A stretch of DNA of 64,000 nt, taken from assembly GCA_035295745.1 (NCBI GenBank), contig DATGIL010000066.1:1-64000 (forward strand), written 5' to 3'. The DNA comes from JAIQFL01 sp035295745. Its GTDB lineage: Bacteria > Acidobacteriota > Terriglobia > Bryobacterales > Bryobacteraceae. This document shows positions 1-7,900 of the stretch, one piece after another. The position numbers and the translations under genes are program-made. How positions within the stretch are numbered: position 1 is the first letter of the stretch; every line of letters begins with the position of its first letter. The notes under the pieces were generated by a model. The model did not search any database. It was not told the DNA's origin and was given only the letters and a program-made list of their open reading frames with translations.

Positions 1-236
1 CTGGATCCACATCGGCAGCTCGCAGGCAGGGCCGAAAGTGGCGGCGATCCTGTCTGTGGTGGAGACCTGCCGGCGGCTCGACATTCGCGCTCGCGACTAC
101 CTGAGTGCTGTTCTGCCTGGCTTGGCTGACGTGAGCATTCAGAAATTGGCCGGACTCACACCTGCGGCTTGGGCTGCGCGGACCAAATAGTCTGTCCTGA
201 CACCGCCACCAACCCTGCGGATGGCCGGACGCTTAC
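1..236 (+). mobile_element. Right end of an IS66-family element (truncated by window edge)
   Basis: The last part of an IS66 transposase (2-190) is followed 46 bases later by the sequence ggacgcttac ending at 236. Read outward on the other strand this is gtaagcgtcc, which fits the GTAA-starting terminal inverted repeats known for IS66-family elements. I therefore place the right end of the element at 236. The left end, the other element genes (TnpA/TnpB) and the target duplication cannot be seen because the window starts inside it. The 8 bases after the end, caacgatg, would be the expected target duplication to look for at the far side. Confidence 0.65.
2..190 (+). CDS. IS66-family transposase (TnpC), C-terminal fragment
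   Basis: The reading frame is open from the window edge to a TAG at 188-190 and gives 62 residues. It starts W-I-H-I-G-S and contains G-P-K-V-A-A-I-L-S-V-V-E-T-C-R, then D-Y-L-S-A-V-L-P. This is the pattern of the C-terminal IS66 domain, where a W-x-F/H-x-G-S block is followed by a helix with 'iysLieTakl' and 'yL..vL'. The catalytic DDE part lies outside the window. The gene cannot be judged intact or broken from this piece alone. Confidence 0.75.
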   Translation, partial: WIHIGSSQAGPKVAAILSVVETCRRLDIRARDYLSAVLPGLADVSIQKLAGLTPAAWAARTK

Positions 237-267
237 CAACGATGCGGTTTCCTTGTGCTGGGAAGCA

Positions 268-363
268 GTTCGCTGACGAAGAAGCGATTGAGACTGTTGA
301 ACGTCCATCTTGTTGTCAACGTACACCTGGGCTGCGACACTGTTCGCTGACGAAGAAGCGATT
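268..363 (+). repeat. Two 22-bp direct repeats, 74 bp apart
   Basis: The 22-mer beginning gttcgctgacgaagaagcg is present at 268-289 and again at 342-363 without a mismatch. It lies between the end of the IS66 element and the histidine kinase stop. A small reading frame (221-466) covers it, but has no recognisable product and runs into the kinase gene on the other strand, so I do not call a gene. The function is unknown. A duplication made when a neighbouring element inserted or decayed is possible. Confidence 0.6.
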
Positions 364-418
364 TAGACCCTTCTGTCCGTGTGGGCAACTTGCAATCACG
401 TCGCGCACGACAGGAGTG

Positions 419-2410
419 TCACGCGTGGGAACTCGAAGCTGCCTGCGGGTCCAATTGTCCGTTTAACGGGAGCACTGCGGAGAAGACGCTGCCGTGACCG
501 GGCTCGCTGCGGACTGAGACCTCTCCTCCTTGCGCTTCCACGATGTGCCGTGTGAGCGCCAAGCCTAACCCTGTGCCTTGATCGGCGGTGCGACTGTTGG
601 GGAGTTGCTGGAATTCCTGGAAGAGGCGCGCCATCTCGGCGGGCTCGATGCCGATGCCGGTGTCTTCCACTTCGAGGCGGAACTTCGAGTCTTCGACCGT
701 CACTCGCAGACTGACCCGGCCCTCGGGCGGGGTGAACTTCACGGCGTTCGAGAGGTAGTTGTACAAGACCTGTTTGAAGCGCGCGGCATCGAGCGTGGCG
801 GTGAGGCCATCGGGGACCTCGGTGGTGAGCACGAGGTTCTTGCGGTCGGCGAGCGGGCGGACGACGTCGCGGACTTCCTGGACGAGGGAATCGACGAGGC
901 GCGGCTCGGGGTGGAACTCCATGCGGCCGGCTTCGACTTTCGAGAGGTCGAGGATGTCGTTGATGAGGCGGAGCAGGTGGCGGGCGCTGGTGAGGATGTC
1001 GCCGAGGAACTCGCGGTGCTCGTCGGAGACGGGGCCGACTTTGCCATCGTGCATGATCTCGGAGAATCCGATGATGCCGTTGAGGGGGGTGCGGAGCTCG
1101 TGAGAGATGCCGGCGAGGAAGCGGCTTTTGGCTTCGGTGGCGGAGCGGGCGGCGGCGAGGGCGCGGGCGAGCTGCTCGTTCTTGTTGGTCAGCTCCATGG
1201 CGTACTGCTTGACTTTGCGGGCGGCGAGCTCGGCGATGTTGCGCTCGGTGACGTCCATCAGGGAGCGGCAGACGCCGGTGATGGTGCCGTGGTCGTTGCG
1301 GATGAAGGTTTCGCGGATCTCGACGGCGATGCGGGTGCCGTCCTGGAGCAGGTAGTCGCATTCGAAGGGGGCGACCTCGGTGCCGTTGGCGAGGCGGTCG
1401 ATCATGGCGGTGCGGAAGGCGCTTTGCTGATCGGGGGCGACGAAGTCCCAGGCGAGGCGGCCCATGATCTCGTCGGGTCCGCATTTGAGGAGGGTGCAGA
1501 CGGCCTGGTTGTAGCGGCGGATGGCGCCATCGAGGTCGGTCTCTTCGTAGGGGATGGGGGCCTGATCGAAGAGGTCGCGGTAGCGGCGGACGCTTTCGCG
1601 GAGCTCGCGTTCGCGGTCCTGGAGGAGGTAGGCGGCGTCTTCGAGGCGGCGGGCGAGGCCGGCGATTTCGTCGGAGCCGGAATCGAAAGGCTCGAGTTTG
1701 AGGCCTTGGGCGAGGCGCCAGGCGTTGTCCTCGACGAGTTGGAGGCGCCGGACGAGGCGACCGGCGATGAGGAGGTGGACGAAGAGGCCGCCGAGGGGGC
1801 CGAAGATTCCGCAGACGAGGACAATGCGGAAGAGTTGCTGGCGGGCGGATTCGCGGGAGGCGATGGCGCGGCGCAGACGAAGGTCCTGCGCGCGGGTCAA
1901 GGCGGTGAGGCGGTCCTGGATGGCGGCGAATTGGGTTTTGACGGTGTCGAGGAGGGCAGGCGCGGCGGCGGCGGGGATCTGGCGGGTGCGCAGCTGGCTG
2001 AGGAGGGCGATGGCCTGTCCGGTGGAAATTTGCACTTGTTGCCAGGCGGCGGCGCTGGGGGCGTCATCGGCGAGGGAGGGAGGAATGGCGGCGAGCAACT
2101 GTTCGGCGCGGGAGCGGGCGGAGTCGAAGGGGAGCAGGCGCGTGGTGTCGCCGGTGGCGACGTAGCCGGTGACGGCCATCCCGGCATTGAGGAGGGCAAG
2201 GTGAAACTGTCGGAGGTTGTCGCGGGTGCTGTAGACGCGCACTATGGTGCGCTCGGCGTCCCGGGCGACTCCTTCTACTACGTAGATCGACATCAGGGAG
2301 ATGAAGAGGGCGGCGAGGGGGACGGAAATGACGGCGACGCCTTTCGCCCGGAGGGAAAGACGTGACCAGCGAGCGAGGATGGATTCGGGTTCGCTCTTGT
2401 GGTGGGACAT
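419..2410 (-). CDS. Membrane-bound PAS-containing sensor histidine kinase
   Basis: This 663-residue protein is a hybrid-architecture inner-membrane sensor kinase. A transmembrane helix (about 24-46), an extracytoplasmic helical region of CHASE3-like length (50-190) and a second helix (194-216) are followed by a HAMP-like linker (217-270), a PAS domain (275-395), a HisKA dimerisation domain with S-H-E-L-R-T-P-L around His437, and an HATPase domain with D-T-G-I-G-I and G-T-G-L-G-L boxes (535-650). It has no receiver domain and no response regulator next to it, so it is an orphan kinase and its target is unknown. It is transcribed away from the efflux genes at 3045. No strong Shine-Dalgarno site is visible before the ATG at 2410. 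Confidence 0.9.
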   Translation of the reverse strand: MSHHKSEPESILARWSRLSLRAKGVAVISVPLAALFISLMSIYVVEGVARDAERTIVRVYSTRDNLRQFHLALLNAGMAVTGYVATGDTTRLLPFDSARSRAEQLLAAIPPSLADDAPSAAAWQQVQISTGQAIALLSQLRTRQIPAAAAPALLDTVKTQFAAIQDRLTALTRAQDLRLRRAIASRESARQQLFRIVLVCGIFGPLGGLFVHLLIAGRLVRRLQLVEDNAWRLAQGLKLEPFDSGSDEIAGLARRLEDAAYLLQDRERELRESVRRYRDLFDQAPIPYEETDLDGAIRRYNQAVCTLLKCGPDEIMGRLAWDFVAPDQQSAFRTAMIDRLANGTEVAPFECDYLLQDGTRIAVEIRETFIRNDHGTITGVCRSLMDVTERNIAELAARKVKQYAMELTNKNEQLARALAAARSATEAKSRFLAGISHELRTPLNGIIGFSEIMHDGKVGPVSDEHREFLGDILTSARHLLRLINDILDLSKVEAGRMEFHPEPRLVDSLVQEVRDVVRPLADRKNLVLTTEVPDGLTATLDAARFKQVLYNYLSNAVKFTPPEGRVSLRVTVEDSKFRLEVEDTGIGIEPAEMARLFQEFQQLPNSRTADQGTGLGLALTRHIVEAQGGEVSVRSEPGHGSVFSAVLPLNGQLDPQAASSSHA

Positions 2411-2739
2411 GAGGAGAAAGTCTTATTTTAAGTCCCGGCAGGGAAGCAATTACGGATGGAGGGGGAGGTGAGGGTGCCAGAGGTACTGCGGAAGGGTGTG
2501 AAAGGGGATTGTGGAGAGGATTAAGGGGCCTGGCGGCTTTGGGGGGAGGGGTTTTCTCTGAGGTAGGACAGGGCTGGCATTCGTGGATAGTGGTCGTTTT
2601 GCCAAGAATGGCTGGCGGTGCGGCCCCAGGCTGATTGGCGCGGCGGACGGCAGGTGTACATGATTGGGTTTCACTACGAGAGAAGAGGTAGAAGGGACGG
2701 CTCGTGAAATTATCAGGTGGTGAAGGGGTGTGTGGTAGA
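2411..2739 (-). pseudogene. Gene-poor stretch with a possible decayed REP-associated (Y1) transposase
   Basis: No intact gene fits here. On the minus strand at 2651-2677 the translation reads V-V-K-P-N-H-V-H-L, which matches the V-V-M-P-N-H-V-H-L-L block (the HxH metal site) of the REP-associated tyrosine transposases. Further downstream in a different frame, pieces resembling the Asn-rich and D-H-Y parts of the family can be picked out, but frames are broken and no full domain survives. The palindromic repeats just to the right (2740-3030) are the kind of substrate these enzymes are linked to. The call depends on one short motif plus context and may be coincidence. Confidence 0.3.
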
Positions 2740-3030
2740 AGCTTCGAATACGCCCTGCGGGTCTGAGTTCAGTGGACACCCGAAAAGCGTCGACAAGAGT
2801 GTCGACGCGGCAAACAAAGTGTTTGCGCCACGGGGGGGCGGGAACATGACGGGCACGGGTGTCGCAATTCTGGGATACCGGGTGATGAAGGGGCGCCTTC
2901 GGAATAGCCTTGCGGTCTGAGTTCAGTGGACACTCGAAAAGCGTCGACAAGAGTGTCGACGCGGCAAACAAAGTGTTTGCGCCACGGGGGGGCGGAACAA
3001 AACGGGCACGCGTGTCGTAATTGTAGAATA
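2740..3030. repeat. Tandem pair of a nested double-hairpin (REP-like) element
   Basis: Two copies of an element of about 130 bp lie at about 2740-2877 and 2897-3030. Each begins near ctgagttcagtggacac and holds two palindromes in series: gcgtcgac-aagagt-gtcgacgc (2787-2808 and 2941-2962), then gcaaac-aaagt-gtttgc (2810-2826 and 2964-2980), followed by gccacgggg. A third, diverged relative sits at 31185-31242. The second copy ends about 15 bp before the adaptor gene at 3045, so it lies in that gene's leader or promoter. Reading frames through it (for example 2450-3274 on the minus strand) are by-products of the repeat. Confidence 0.8.
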
Positions 3031-3044
3031 AGGTTGAAAGCCCA

Positions 3045-4247
3045 ATGGCAACGCGCAGGAAACACTCGTTTCTTTGGATTTTTCTGGCGTCGATTCCAGT
3101 ACTTGGCGGTGTGGCATTTTTCAGTCTGAGGGCGCTCAGCCGCACGCCGGCCAAGATCGATCCGGAGAAACTGGTCCGTGTAGAGAGAATCAATCTGGCA
3201 CGTTCGGTGGTGGCGACGGGTAAGATCGAGCCCACTACGAAAGTCGAGATCAAGTCGAAAGCAAGCGGAATCATCCTGAAACTGCCGGTGAATGTGGGAG
3301 ATGTGGTTCACCAGGGGCAGGTGATCTGCGAACTGGATCAGAACGATCTTCTTCCCAGGCTGCGGCAGGCGAAGGCGGCGCTGGGGATGGCAGAGGCGCA
3401 GGTAAACAGCGCGCAGGCCGACCTGGAGCGGAACAAGGTGGAGGCGGCGGGTCCGGACGTGCCGTTCCTGAAGAGGGACATGGATCGGGCACGGATGATG
3501 TTCCAGGAGATGCTGGTGCCGCAGACGGCGCGCGACGATGCCGAGAAAAATTACCAGATGGCGGTGAACCGGCAGCAGCAGGCGGTGGTGAATCTGGGAG
3601 TTTCGCAGGCAGCGATTGCGAAGGCGGAAGCGCAGGTGGAGCAGTTTCAGGCGCAACTGGCGCAGTCGGAGGAAGATTTGCGCAACGCCACGATTGTTTC
3701 GCCGATAGACGGGGTGGTGCTCTCGCGGGATCGCGAGGTGGGTGACGCGGTGAGTTCGATTCTGACGATGGGGTCGGGGGCGACGCTGGTGATGACGCTG
3801 GGCGATCTGCGGGAGGTGTACGTCAAGGGCAAGGTGGACGAGAGCGACATCGGCAAGGTCTACATGGGACAGCCGGCGCGGATCACGGTGGAGTCGTACA
3901 AGGATCAGAATTTCGTGGGCAAGGTGACGAAGATTTCTCCGATGGGGGTGGAGAAGGACAACGTCACGACGTTTGAAGTGCGGGTTTCGATTTCGAACGA
4001 GTCGCGAAAGCTGATGGCGACGATGACGGCGAATGCCGAGATTCTGCTGGAGGAGCGCAAGGGCGTGCTGGCGGTGCCGGAGGGAGCGATCCTCTACAAG
4101 AAAGACAAGTCGACGGAAGTGGAGATTGCGGACGCGACGGCGGAGTCGGGCAGGCGGCGCGTACCGGTGACTACGGGGATCAGCAACGGTTCGAAGACCG
4201 AGATCGCGAAGGGCCTGAGCGAAGGCCAGCAAGTGATCTTACAGTAA
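3045..4247 (+). CDS. Efflux periplasmic adaptor subunit (MacA/HlyD type)
   Basis: The 400-residue product is a membrane-fusion protein that would link an inner-membrane transporter to an outer-membrane channel. It has one N-terminal transmembrane anchor (about 8-27), a first lipoyl half-motif (T-G-K-I-E-P...G-I-I-L-K-L-P-V-N-V-G-D-V-V-H-Q-G-Q), a long coiled-coil hairpin (about 100-200), the second lipoyl half with A-T-I-V-S-P-I-D-G-V-V (about 220-232), then a beta-barrel and membrane-proximal domain. Length and order fit MacA-like adaptors. Two MacB-like permeases follow in the same direction, the first only 20 bases downstream, so this is probably the head of a three-gene operon. No ABC ATPase gene is present beside it. 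Confidence 0.9.
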   Translation: MATRRKHSFLWIFLASIPVLGGVAFFSLRALSRTPAKIDPEKLVRVERINLARSVVATGKIEPTTKVEIKSKASGIILKLPVNVGDVVHQGQVICELDQNDLLPRLRQAKAALGMAEAQVNSAQADLERNKVEAAGPDVPFLKRDMDRARMMFQEMLVPQTARDDAEKNYQMAVNRQQQAVVNLGVSQAAIAKAEAQVEQFQAQLAQSEEDLRNATIVSPIDGVVLSRDREVGDAVSSILTMGSGATLVMTLGDLREVYVKGKVDESDIGKVYMGQPARITVESYKDQNFVGKVTKISPMGVEKDNVTTFEVRVSISNESRKLMATMTANAEILLEERKGVLAVPEGAILYKKDKSTEVEIADATAESGRRRVPVTTGISNGSKTEIAKGLSEGQQVILQ

Positions 4248-4267
4248 GCGGGCTAGGGCGGATTGCC

Positions 4268-5527
4268 ATGACCTACTTACGGGAACTCTTCGGACAGGTG
4301 CTCTCGAGCCTGTTACGAAATAAGCTGCGCAGTGCCCTCACGATGGCGGGAATCGCCTGGGGAGTCGCATCGATTGTGCTGATTGTGGCGATGGGCGACG
4401 GCTTCAAGGCGGGGCAGAGGGACCGCTTCCGCGAACTGGGCGAGAACATCGTCATCGTATTCAATGGACGCACGGAGAAGCAGGTGGGCGGCCGGCGCGC
4501 GGGCAGGCGGATCCGGCTGAACGACGAGGATGTGCGCGACATTCGCGGCGAGTGCTTCCTGGTGCGGCGGGTAGTGGCCGAACTGCAGAATCAGGCGCGG
4601 GTGGTGACTCCGTTCAACAGCGGCAGCTTCACGGTGCTGGGGGTGGAGCCGGATTATGCGGAGATCCGGACGATTCCCGTGGATCGGGGCAGGTTCCTGG
4701 TGGCGGAGGAGAGTGCGGAGACGGCGCGCGTGGCGGTGATGGGGGACAACGTGCGCAAGCAGTTGTTCGGGGAGCATCCGGTGGCGCCGGGCGATTCGGT
4801 ATCGATCAACGGAATTCCGTTCCGGCTGGTGGGTCTGATGCCGCCGAAGATCCAGAACAGCGGGTACAACGGGCTCGACAGCGACAAGCTGTATATTCCG
4901 TATTCGACGATGGTGCGGGATCTGCCGCTGACGGACGAGAATTTCCATCCGGGAATTCTGAGCGATTTGATTTACGTGCCGGCGTCGCTGGATGCGTACA
5001 AGGCGGCGCGCGCGCAGGTGATGCGGGTGCTGGCGCGGAATCATCGCTTCGAAGTGGACGATCCGAGCGCGGTGTTCATCTGGGACACGGTGGAGAATGC
5101 GCAACTGGTGGACAACATCTTCACTTCGATGACGCTGTTTTTGGGCGCGATCGCGGTGGTGACGCTGACGTTGGGCGGGGTCGGGGTGATGAACATCATG
5201 CTGGTGTCGGTGACGGAGCGGACGCGGGAGATCGGGCTGCGGAAGGCGGTGGGAGCGACGCGGGGGCGGATTCTGGCGGACTTTCTGCTGGAAGGGATTC
5301 TACTAGCGGGGCTGAGCGGGCTGGCGGGTTGGGCGGCGGCGTACGGGATCGCGGCGGCGGTGAATCAGCTTCCGAAGCAGGAGATGTTCGGCGGGCTGCC
5401 GGTGAGCGGAACGACGACGGCGATGGCGTTTGGCGCGCTGGGAGTGATTGCGGTGGCGTCGGCGCTGTGGCCGGCATGGCGAGCGGCCCGGCTGACTCCG
5501 GTGGAAGCGCTTCGGTACGAACGCTAA
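4268..5527 (+). CDS. MacB-like ABC transporter permease (FtsX domain), no ATPase domain
   Basis: The 419-residue inner-membrane protein has the MacB/LolC permease layout: an N-terminal helix (about 18-40, with T-M-A-G-I-A-W-G-V-A), a large periplasmic domain (about 45-265), then three helices with the FtsX signature T-E-R-T-R-E-I-G-L-R-K-A-V-G-A-T near residues 315-330 and the C-terminal P-V-E-A-L-R-Y-E-R. It starts 20 bases after the adaptor gene. Unlike Escherichia coli MacB it has no fused nucleotide-binding domain. It is paralogous to the permease at 5731, so the two may form a heterodimer that borrows an ATPase coded elsewhere. Confidence 0.88.
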   Translation: MTYLRELFGQVLSSLLRNKLRSALTMAGIAWGVASIVLIVAMGDGFKAGQRDRFRELGENIVIVFNGRTEKQVGGRRAGRRIRLNDEDVRDIRGECFLVRRVVAELQNQARVVTPFNSGSFTVLGVEPDYAEIRTIPVDRGRFLVAEESAETARVAVMGDNVRKQLFGEHPVAPGDSVSINGIPFRLVGLMPPKIQNSGYNGLDSDKLYIPYSTMVRDLPLTDENFHPGILSDLIYVPASLDAYKAARAQVMRVLARNHRFEVDDPSAVFIWDTVENAQLVDNIFTSMTLFLGAIAVVTLTLGGVGVMNIMLVSVTERTREIGLRKAVGATRGRILADFLLEGILLAGLSGLAGWAAAYGIAAAVNQLPKQEMFGGLPVSGTTTAMAFGALGVIAVASALWPAWRAARLTPVEALRYER

Positions 5528-5539
5528 AGGCAGGGGAAG

Positions 5540-5704
5540 AGGCTCGCTGCGCTCGCGGGGCCGGGGGCCGGGGGCCAGGGGCCGGGGATTAGGGCTCGCT
5601 TCGCTCGCGGGGGTTGGGGTTAGGGGTTAGGGGTTGGGGGTAGAGGCTCGCTGCGCTCGCGGGGGCCCGGGGGGCCGGGGATTTGAGCTCGCTTCGCCGC
5701 GGGG
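5540..5704 (+). repeat. Intergenic repeat block with GGCTCGCT motifs and a G-quadruplex-prone GGGGTTA tract
   Basis: The gap between the two permeases holds three near-identical copies of ggctcgctgcgctcgcggg (5541-5559, 5593-5611, 5645-5663) and a fourth degenerate one (5685-5704). Between them are GC-only stretches and a telomere-like tract (5609-5640) with five runs of 4 to 5 G separated by TT or TTA. Such a tract on the coding strand can fold into a stable four-stranded structure in DNA or in the mRNA. It sits about 90 bases before the start of the second permease, so it could alter the expression of that gene relative to the first. The function is inferred. Confidence 0.75.
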
Positions 5705-5730
5705 AAGGTGGCGGCCTGACGGCCGCATTT

Positions 5731-6990
5731 ATGAGGATCGGTTCTATATTTCGGGAAGCAGGGGAGGCGCTGCGGTTTAATCGGCAGAGGAGTCTGCTGA
5801 CTACGATCAGTCTGGCTTGGGGCGTGGCTTGTTTTGTCATTTTGTATTCGTATGGGGACGGGTTTCATCTGGCGCTGCGGGTGGCGTTTCAGCAGGTGGG
5901 GCAGGATCTGGTGTTGATGTTTGGCGGGCAGACGTCTACACAGGCGGGGGGCGAACGGGCGGGGCGGAGGATCCGGCTGGAGCGGTCGGATGTGGACGCG
6001 ATTCGCGAGTCGGTGCCGATGGTGGCGGCGATTTCGCCCGAGATGATGATGGGCGGGATGACGGTGGTGCGCGGGTATCGGACCTCGACGACGATGGTGC
6101 GGGCGGTGAGCGCATCGTATGGACGGATTCGCAATCAGACGATCGCGATGGGGCGGTGGCTGGCGCCCGAGGACGAAGTGCAGAAGCAGCGCGTGGTGGT
6201 GTTGGGGGCCAACGCGGCGCAAAAGCTGTTCGGCGAGATTCCACCGGAAGGAGAAGAGATCACCATCAACGGACTGCGCTTCACGGTGGTGGGCGTATTG
6301 AAGACCAAGACGCAGATTGCGAACTACAATACGCCGGACAACGATTGCGGCTTCATCCCGTTCGAAACCGGTTCGCTGTTCCGCGATCTGAAGTATCCGG
6401 ACGATCTGGCATGGATGCCCGCCAACCCGGTGTTTCGCGAGCAGACGGTGCAGCAGGTGCGCGAGACGCTGGCGCGGATCCACAACTTTTCACCAAACGA
6501 CGAACGCGCGGTGAAGATCTTCGTATTCAACGAGTCGATGCGGCTGGTGGATACGATGGGGATTGCGCTGCGGCTGCTGTTGGGGTTTATCGGCACGCTG
6601 ACGCTGGCGATCGGCGGGGTGGGGCTGACGAACATCATGCTGGTGTCGGTGACGCAGAGGACGCGGGAGATCGGCGTGCTGATGTCGATTGGAGCTACGC
6701 GTAGGTCGATCCTGGCGCAGTTCTTGCTGGAGGCGATGGCGATCGTGACGGGCGGCGGAGCGATCGGTGTGCTGGTGGGATGGGCGCTGACATCACTGCT
6801 GGGGACGCTGCCACTGCTGGGGCCGCTGTTCAAGGACAATGGTGGATCGGGTGACATTCACCTGGCTCTCTCGGCGTTCGCGGTGCTGACTTCGACGCTG
6901 ATGCTGGAGACGATCGGGCTGATTGCGGGGTTGCTGCCGGCGATCAAGGCGTCGCGGCTGGATCCCATAGAAGCGCTGCGCTACGAATAG
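5731..6990 (+). CDS. MacB-like ABC transporter permease (second paralogue)
   Basis: The 419-residue product has the same layout as the permease at 4268: an N-terminal helix (L-T-T-I-S-L-A-W-G-V-A), a periplasmic domain, then three helices with T-Q-R-T-R-E-I-G-V-L-M-S-I-G-A-T and a C-terminal P-I-E-A-L-R-Y-E. A TTG 48 bases upstream (5683) is in frame, but it lies in the repeat block. The ATG at 5731 gives the same length and N-terminus as the paralogue, so I prefer it. No good ribosome site is seen before either start. It probably pairs with the first permease and the adaptor; the ATPase is missing from the window. Confidence 0.85.
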   Translation: MRIGSIFREAGEALRFNRQRSLLTTISLAWGVACFVILYSYGDGFHLALRVAFQQVGQDLVLMFGGQTSTQAGGERAGRRIRLERSDVDAIRESVPMVAAISPEMMMGGMTVVRGYRTSTTMVRAVSASYGRIRNQTIAMGRWLAPEDEVQKQRVVVLGANAAQKLFGEIPPEGEEITINGLRFTVVGVLKTKTQIANYNTPDNDCGFIPFETGSLFRDLKYPDDLAWMPANPVFREQTVQQVRETLARIHNFSPNDERAVKIFVFNESMRLVDTMGIALRLLLGFIGTLTLAIGGVGLTNIMLVSVTQRTREIGVLMSIGATRRSILAQFLLEAMAIVTGGGAIGVLVGWALTSLLGTLPLLGPLFKDNGGSGDIHLALSAFAVLTSTLMLETIGLIAGLLPAIKASRLDPIEALRYE

Positions 6991-7036
6991 TCCGGGGCGG
7001 CCACGCCGGGTGCTATCCTCAATTCAGGCTAGGGCG

Positions 7037-7900
7037 ATGGGTTTGCGCAAGGCTATCATTCTGTCGATCGTTCTGTCGGCCGGAGGGCTCACTTTTTTGG
7101 GAAGACTGTCGGCCTTTCAGAACTTCCAGAAGCGGTGGCGCGAGTACCCGGCATTCGAGTACAACGACTTTCCGATCCCGCCGGATTATCAGCAAAAGTC
7201 AGAGTGGGTATTTGGGCGGCTGATGTATCCGAACTCGTCCCGGTCGCGGCGGGGATTCGGCCGATTTGGACGGATGGTGGACTGGACTCAGGGCGGGCGC
7301 GGGGTGTACTGGACGATGGACTATCCGCGCTCGGATCGTCATTTTTCGGAGGCGTTGCGGCGGCTCACGCGGATTCAGACGAGGTCGGTGGAACAGCCCA
7401 TCAATCTGGATGAGGGCGATGAATTCGACTGGCCGTGGATGTACGGAGTGGAAGTGGGCCACTGGGAACTGACGGACGCACAAGCGAAGTCCTTCCGCGA
7501 GTACCTGCTGCGCGGGGGTTTCTTTATGTGCGACGACTTTCATGGCACTTTCGAGTGGGATGTGTTCTACCAGTCGATGCAGCGGGTATTTCCGGACCGG
7601 AAGATCGTGGACCTGGCGAATAAGGACGACATTTTCCATGTGGTGTACGATCTGGACGATCGATACCAGGTGCCAGGGGAGCAGTTTGTGCGATCGGGGC
7701 GAACGTACGAACAGGATGGCTACGCGGCCACGTGGCGCGGCATCTTTGACGATCACGGGCGGCTGATGGTCGCGATCTGTCACAACATGGATTTAGGCGA
7801 CTCGTGGGAGCACGCCGACAATCCGGAATATCCGCAGCAGTTCTCTGCATTGGGCATTCGCATCGGTGTCAATTACGTCACGTATGCGATGACGCACTGA
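7037..7900 (+). CDS. DUF4159-family exported protein (first of a pair)
   Basis: The 287-residue product begins with a hydrophobic signal segment and then shows the features of the DUF4159 family: D-Y-P-R-S-D-R-H near residue 95, W-M-Y-G-V-E-V-G-H-W, G-G-F-F-M-C-D-D-F-H-G-T, and C-H-N-M-D-L-G-D-S-W-E-H-A. In related proteins this domain often accompanies CoxR/MoxR-type ATPases and VWA proteins, but none is seen here. The biochemical role is not known. I choose ATG 7037, preceded by an aggctaggg purine stretch, over a GTG at 7010. The next gene is a close paralogue and overlaps this stop by one base (TGATG), so the two are almost certainly translated together. Confidence 0.85.
   Translation: MGLRKAIILSIVLSAGGLTFLGRLSAFQNFQKRWREYPAFEYNDFPIPPDYQQKSEWVFGRLMYPNSSRSRRGFGRFGRMVDWTQGGRGVYWTMDYPRSDRHFSEALRRLTRIQTRSVEQPINLDEGDEFDWPWMYGVEVGHWELTDAQAKSFREYLLRGGFFMCDDFHGTFEWDVFYQSMQRVFPDRKIVDLANKDDIFHVVYDLDDRYQVPGEQFVRSGRTYEQDGYAATWRGIFDDHGRLMVAICHNMDLGDSWEHADNPEYPQQFSALGIRIGVNYVTYAMTH

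Noticed and set aside
578..2365. Long open frame opposite the histidine kinase
   Set aside because: It is a shadow produced by strong GC bias; the product is an Asp/Glu/Gly-rich string without domains, and the opposite strand codes a complete kinase.
2450..3274. Reading frame on the minus strand through the double-hairpin repeats into the adaptor gene
   Set aside because: It consists of repeat translation and overlaps the adaptor; this type of frame is a common false gene.
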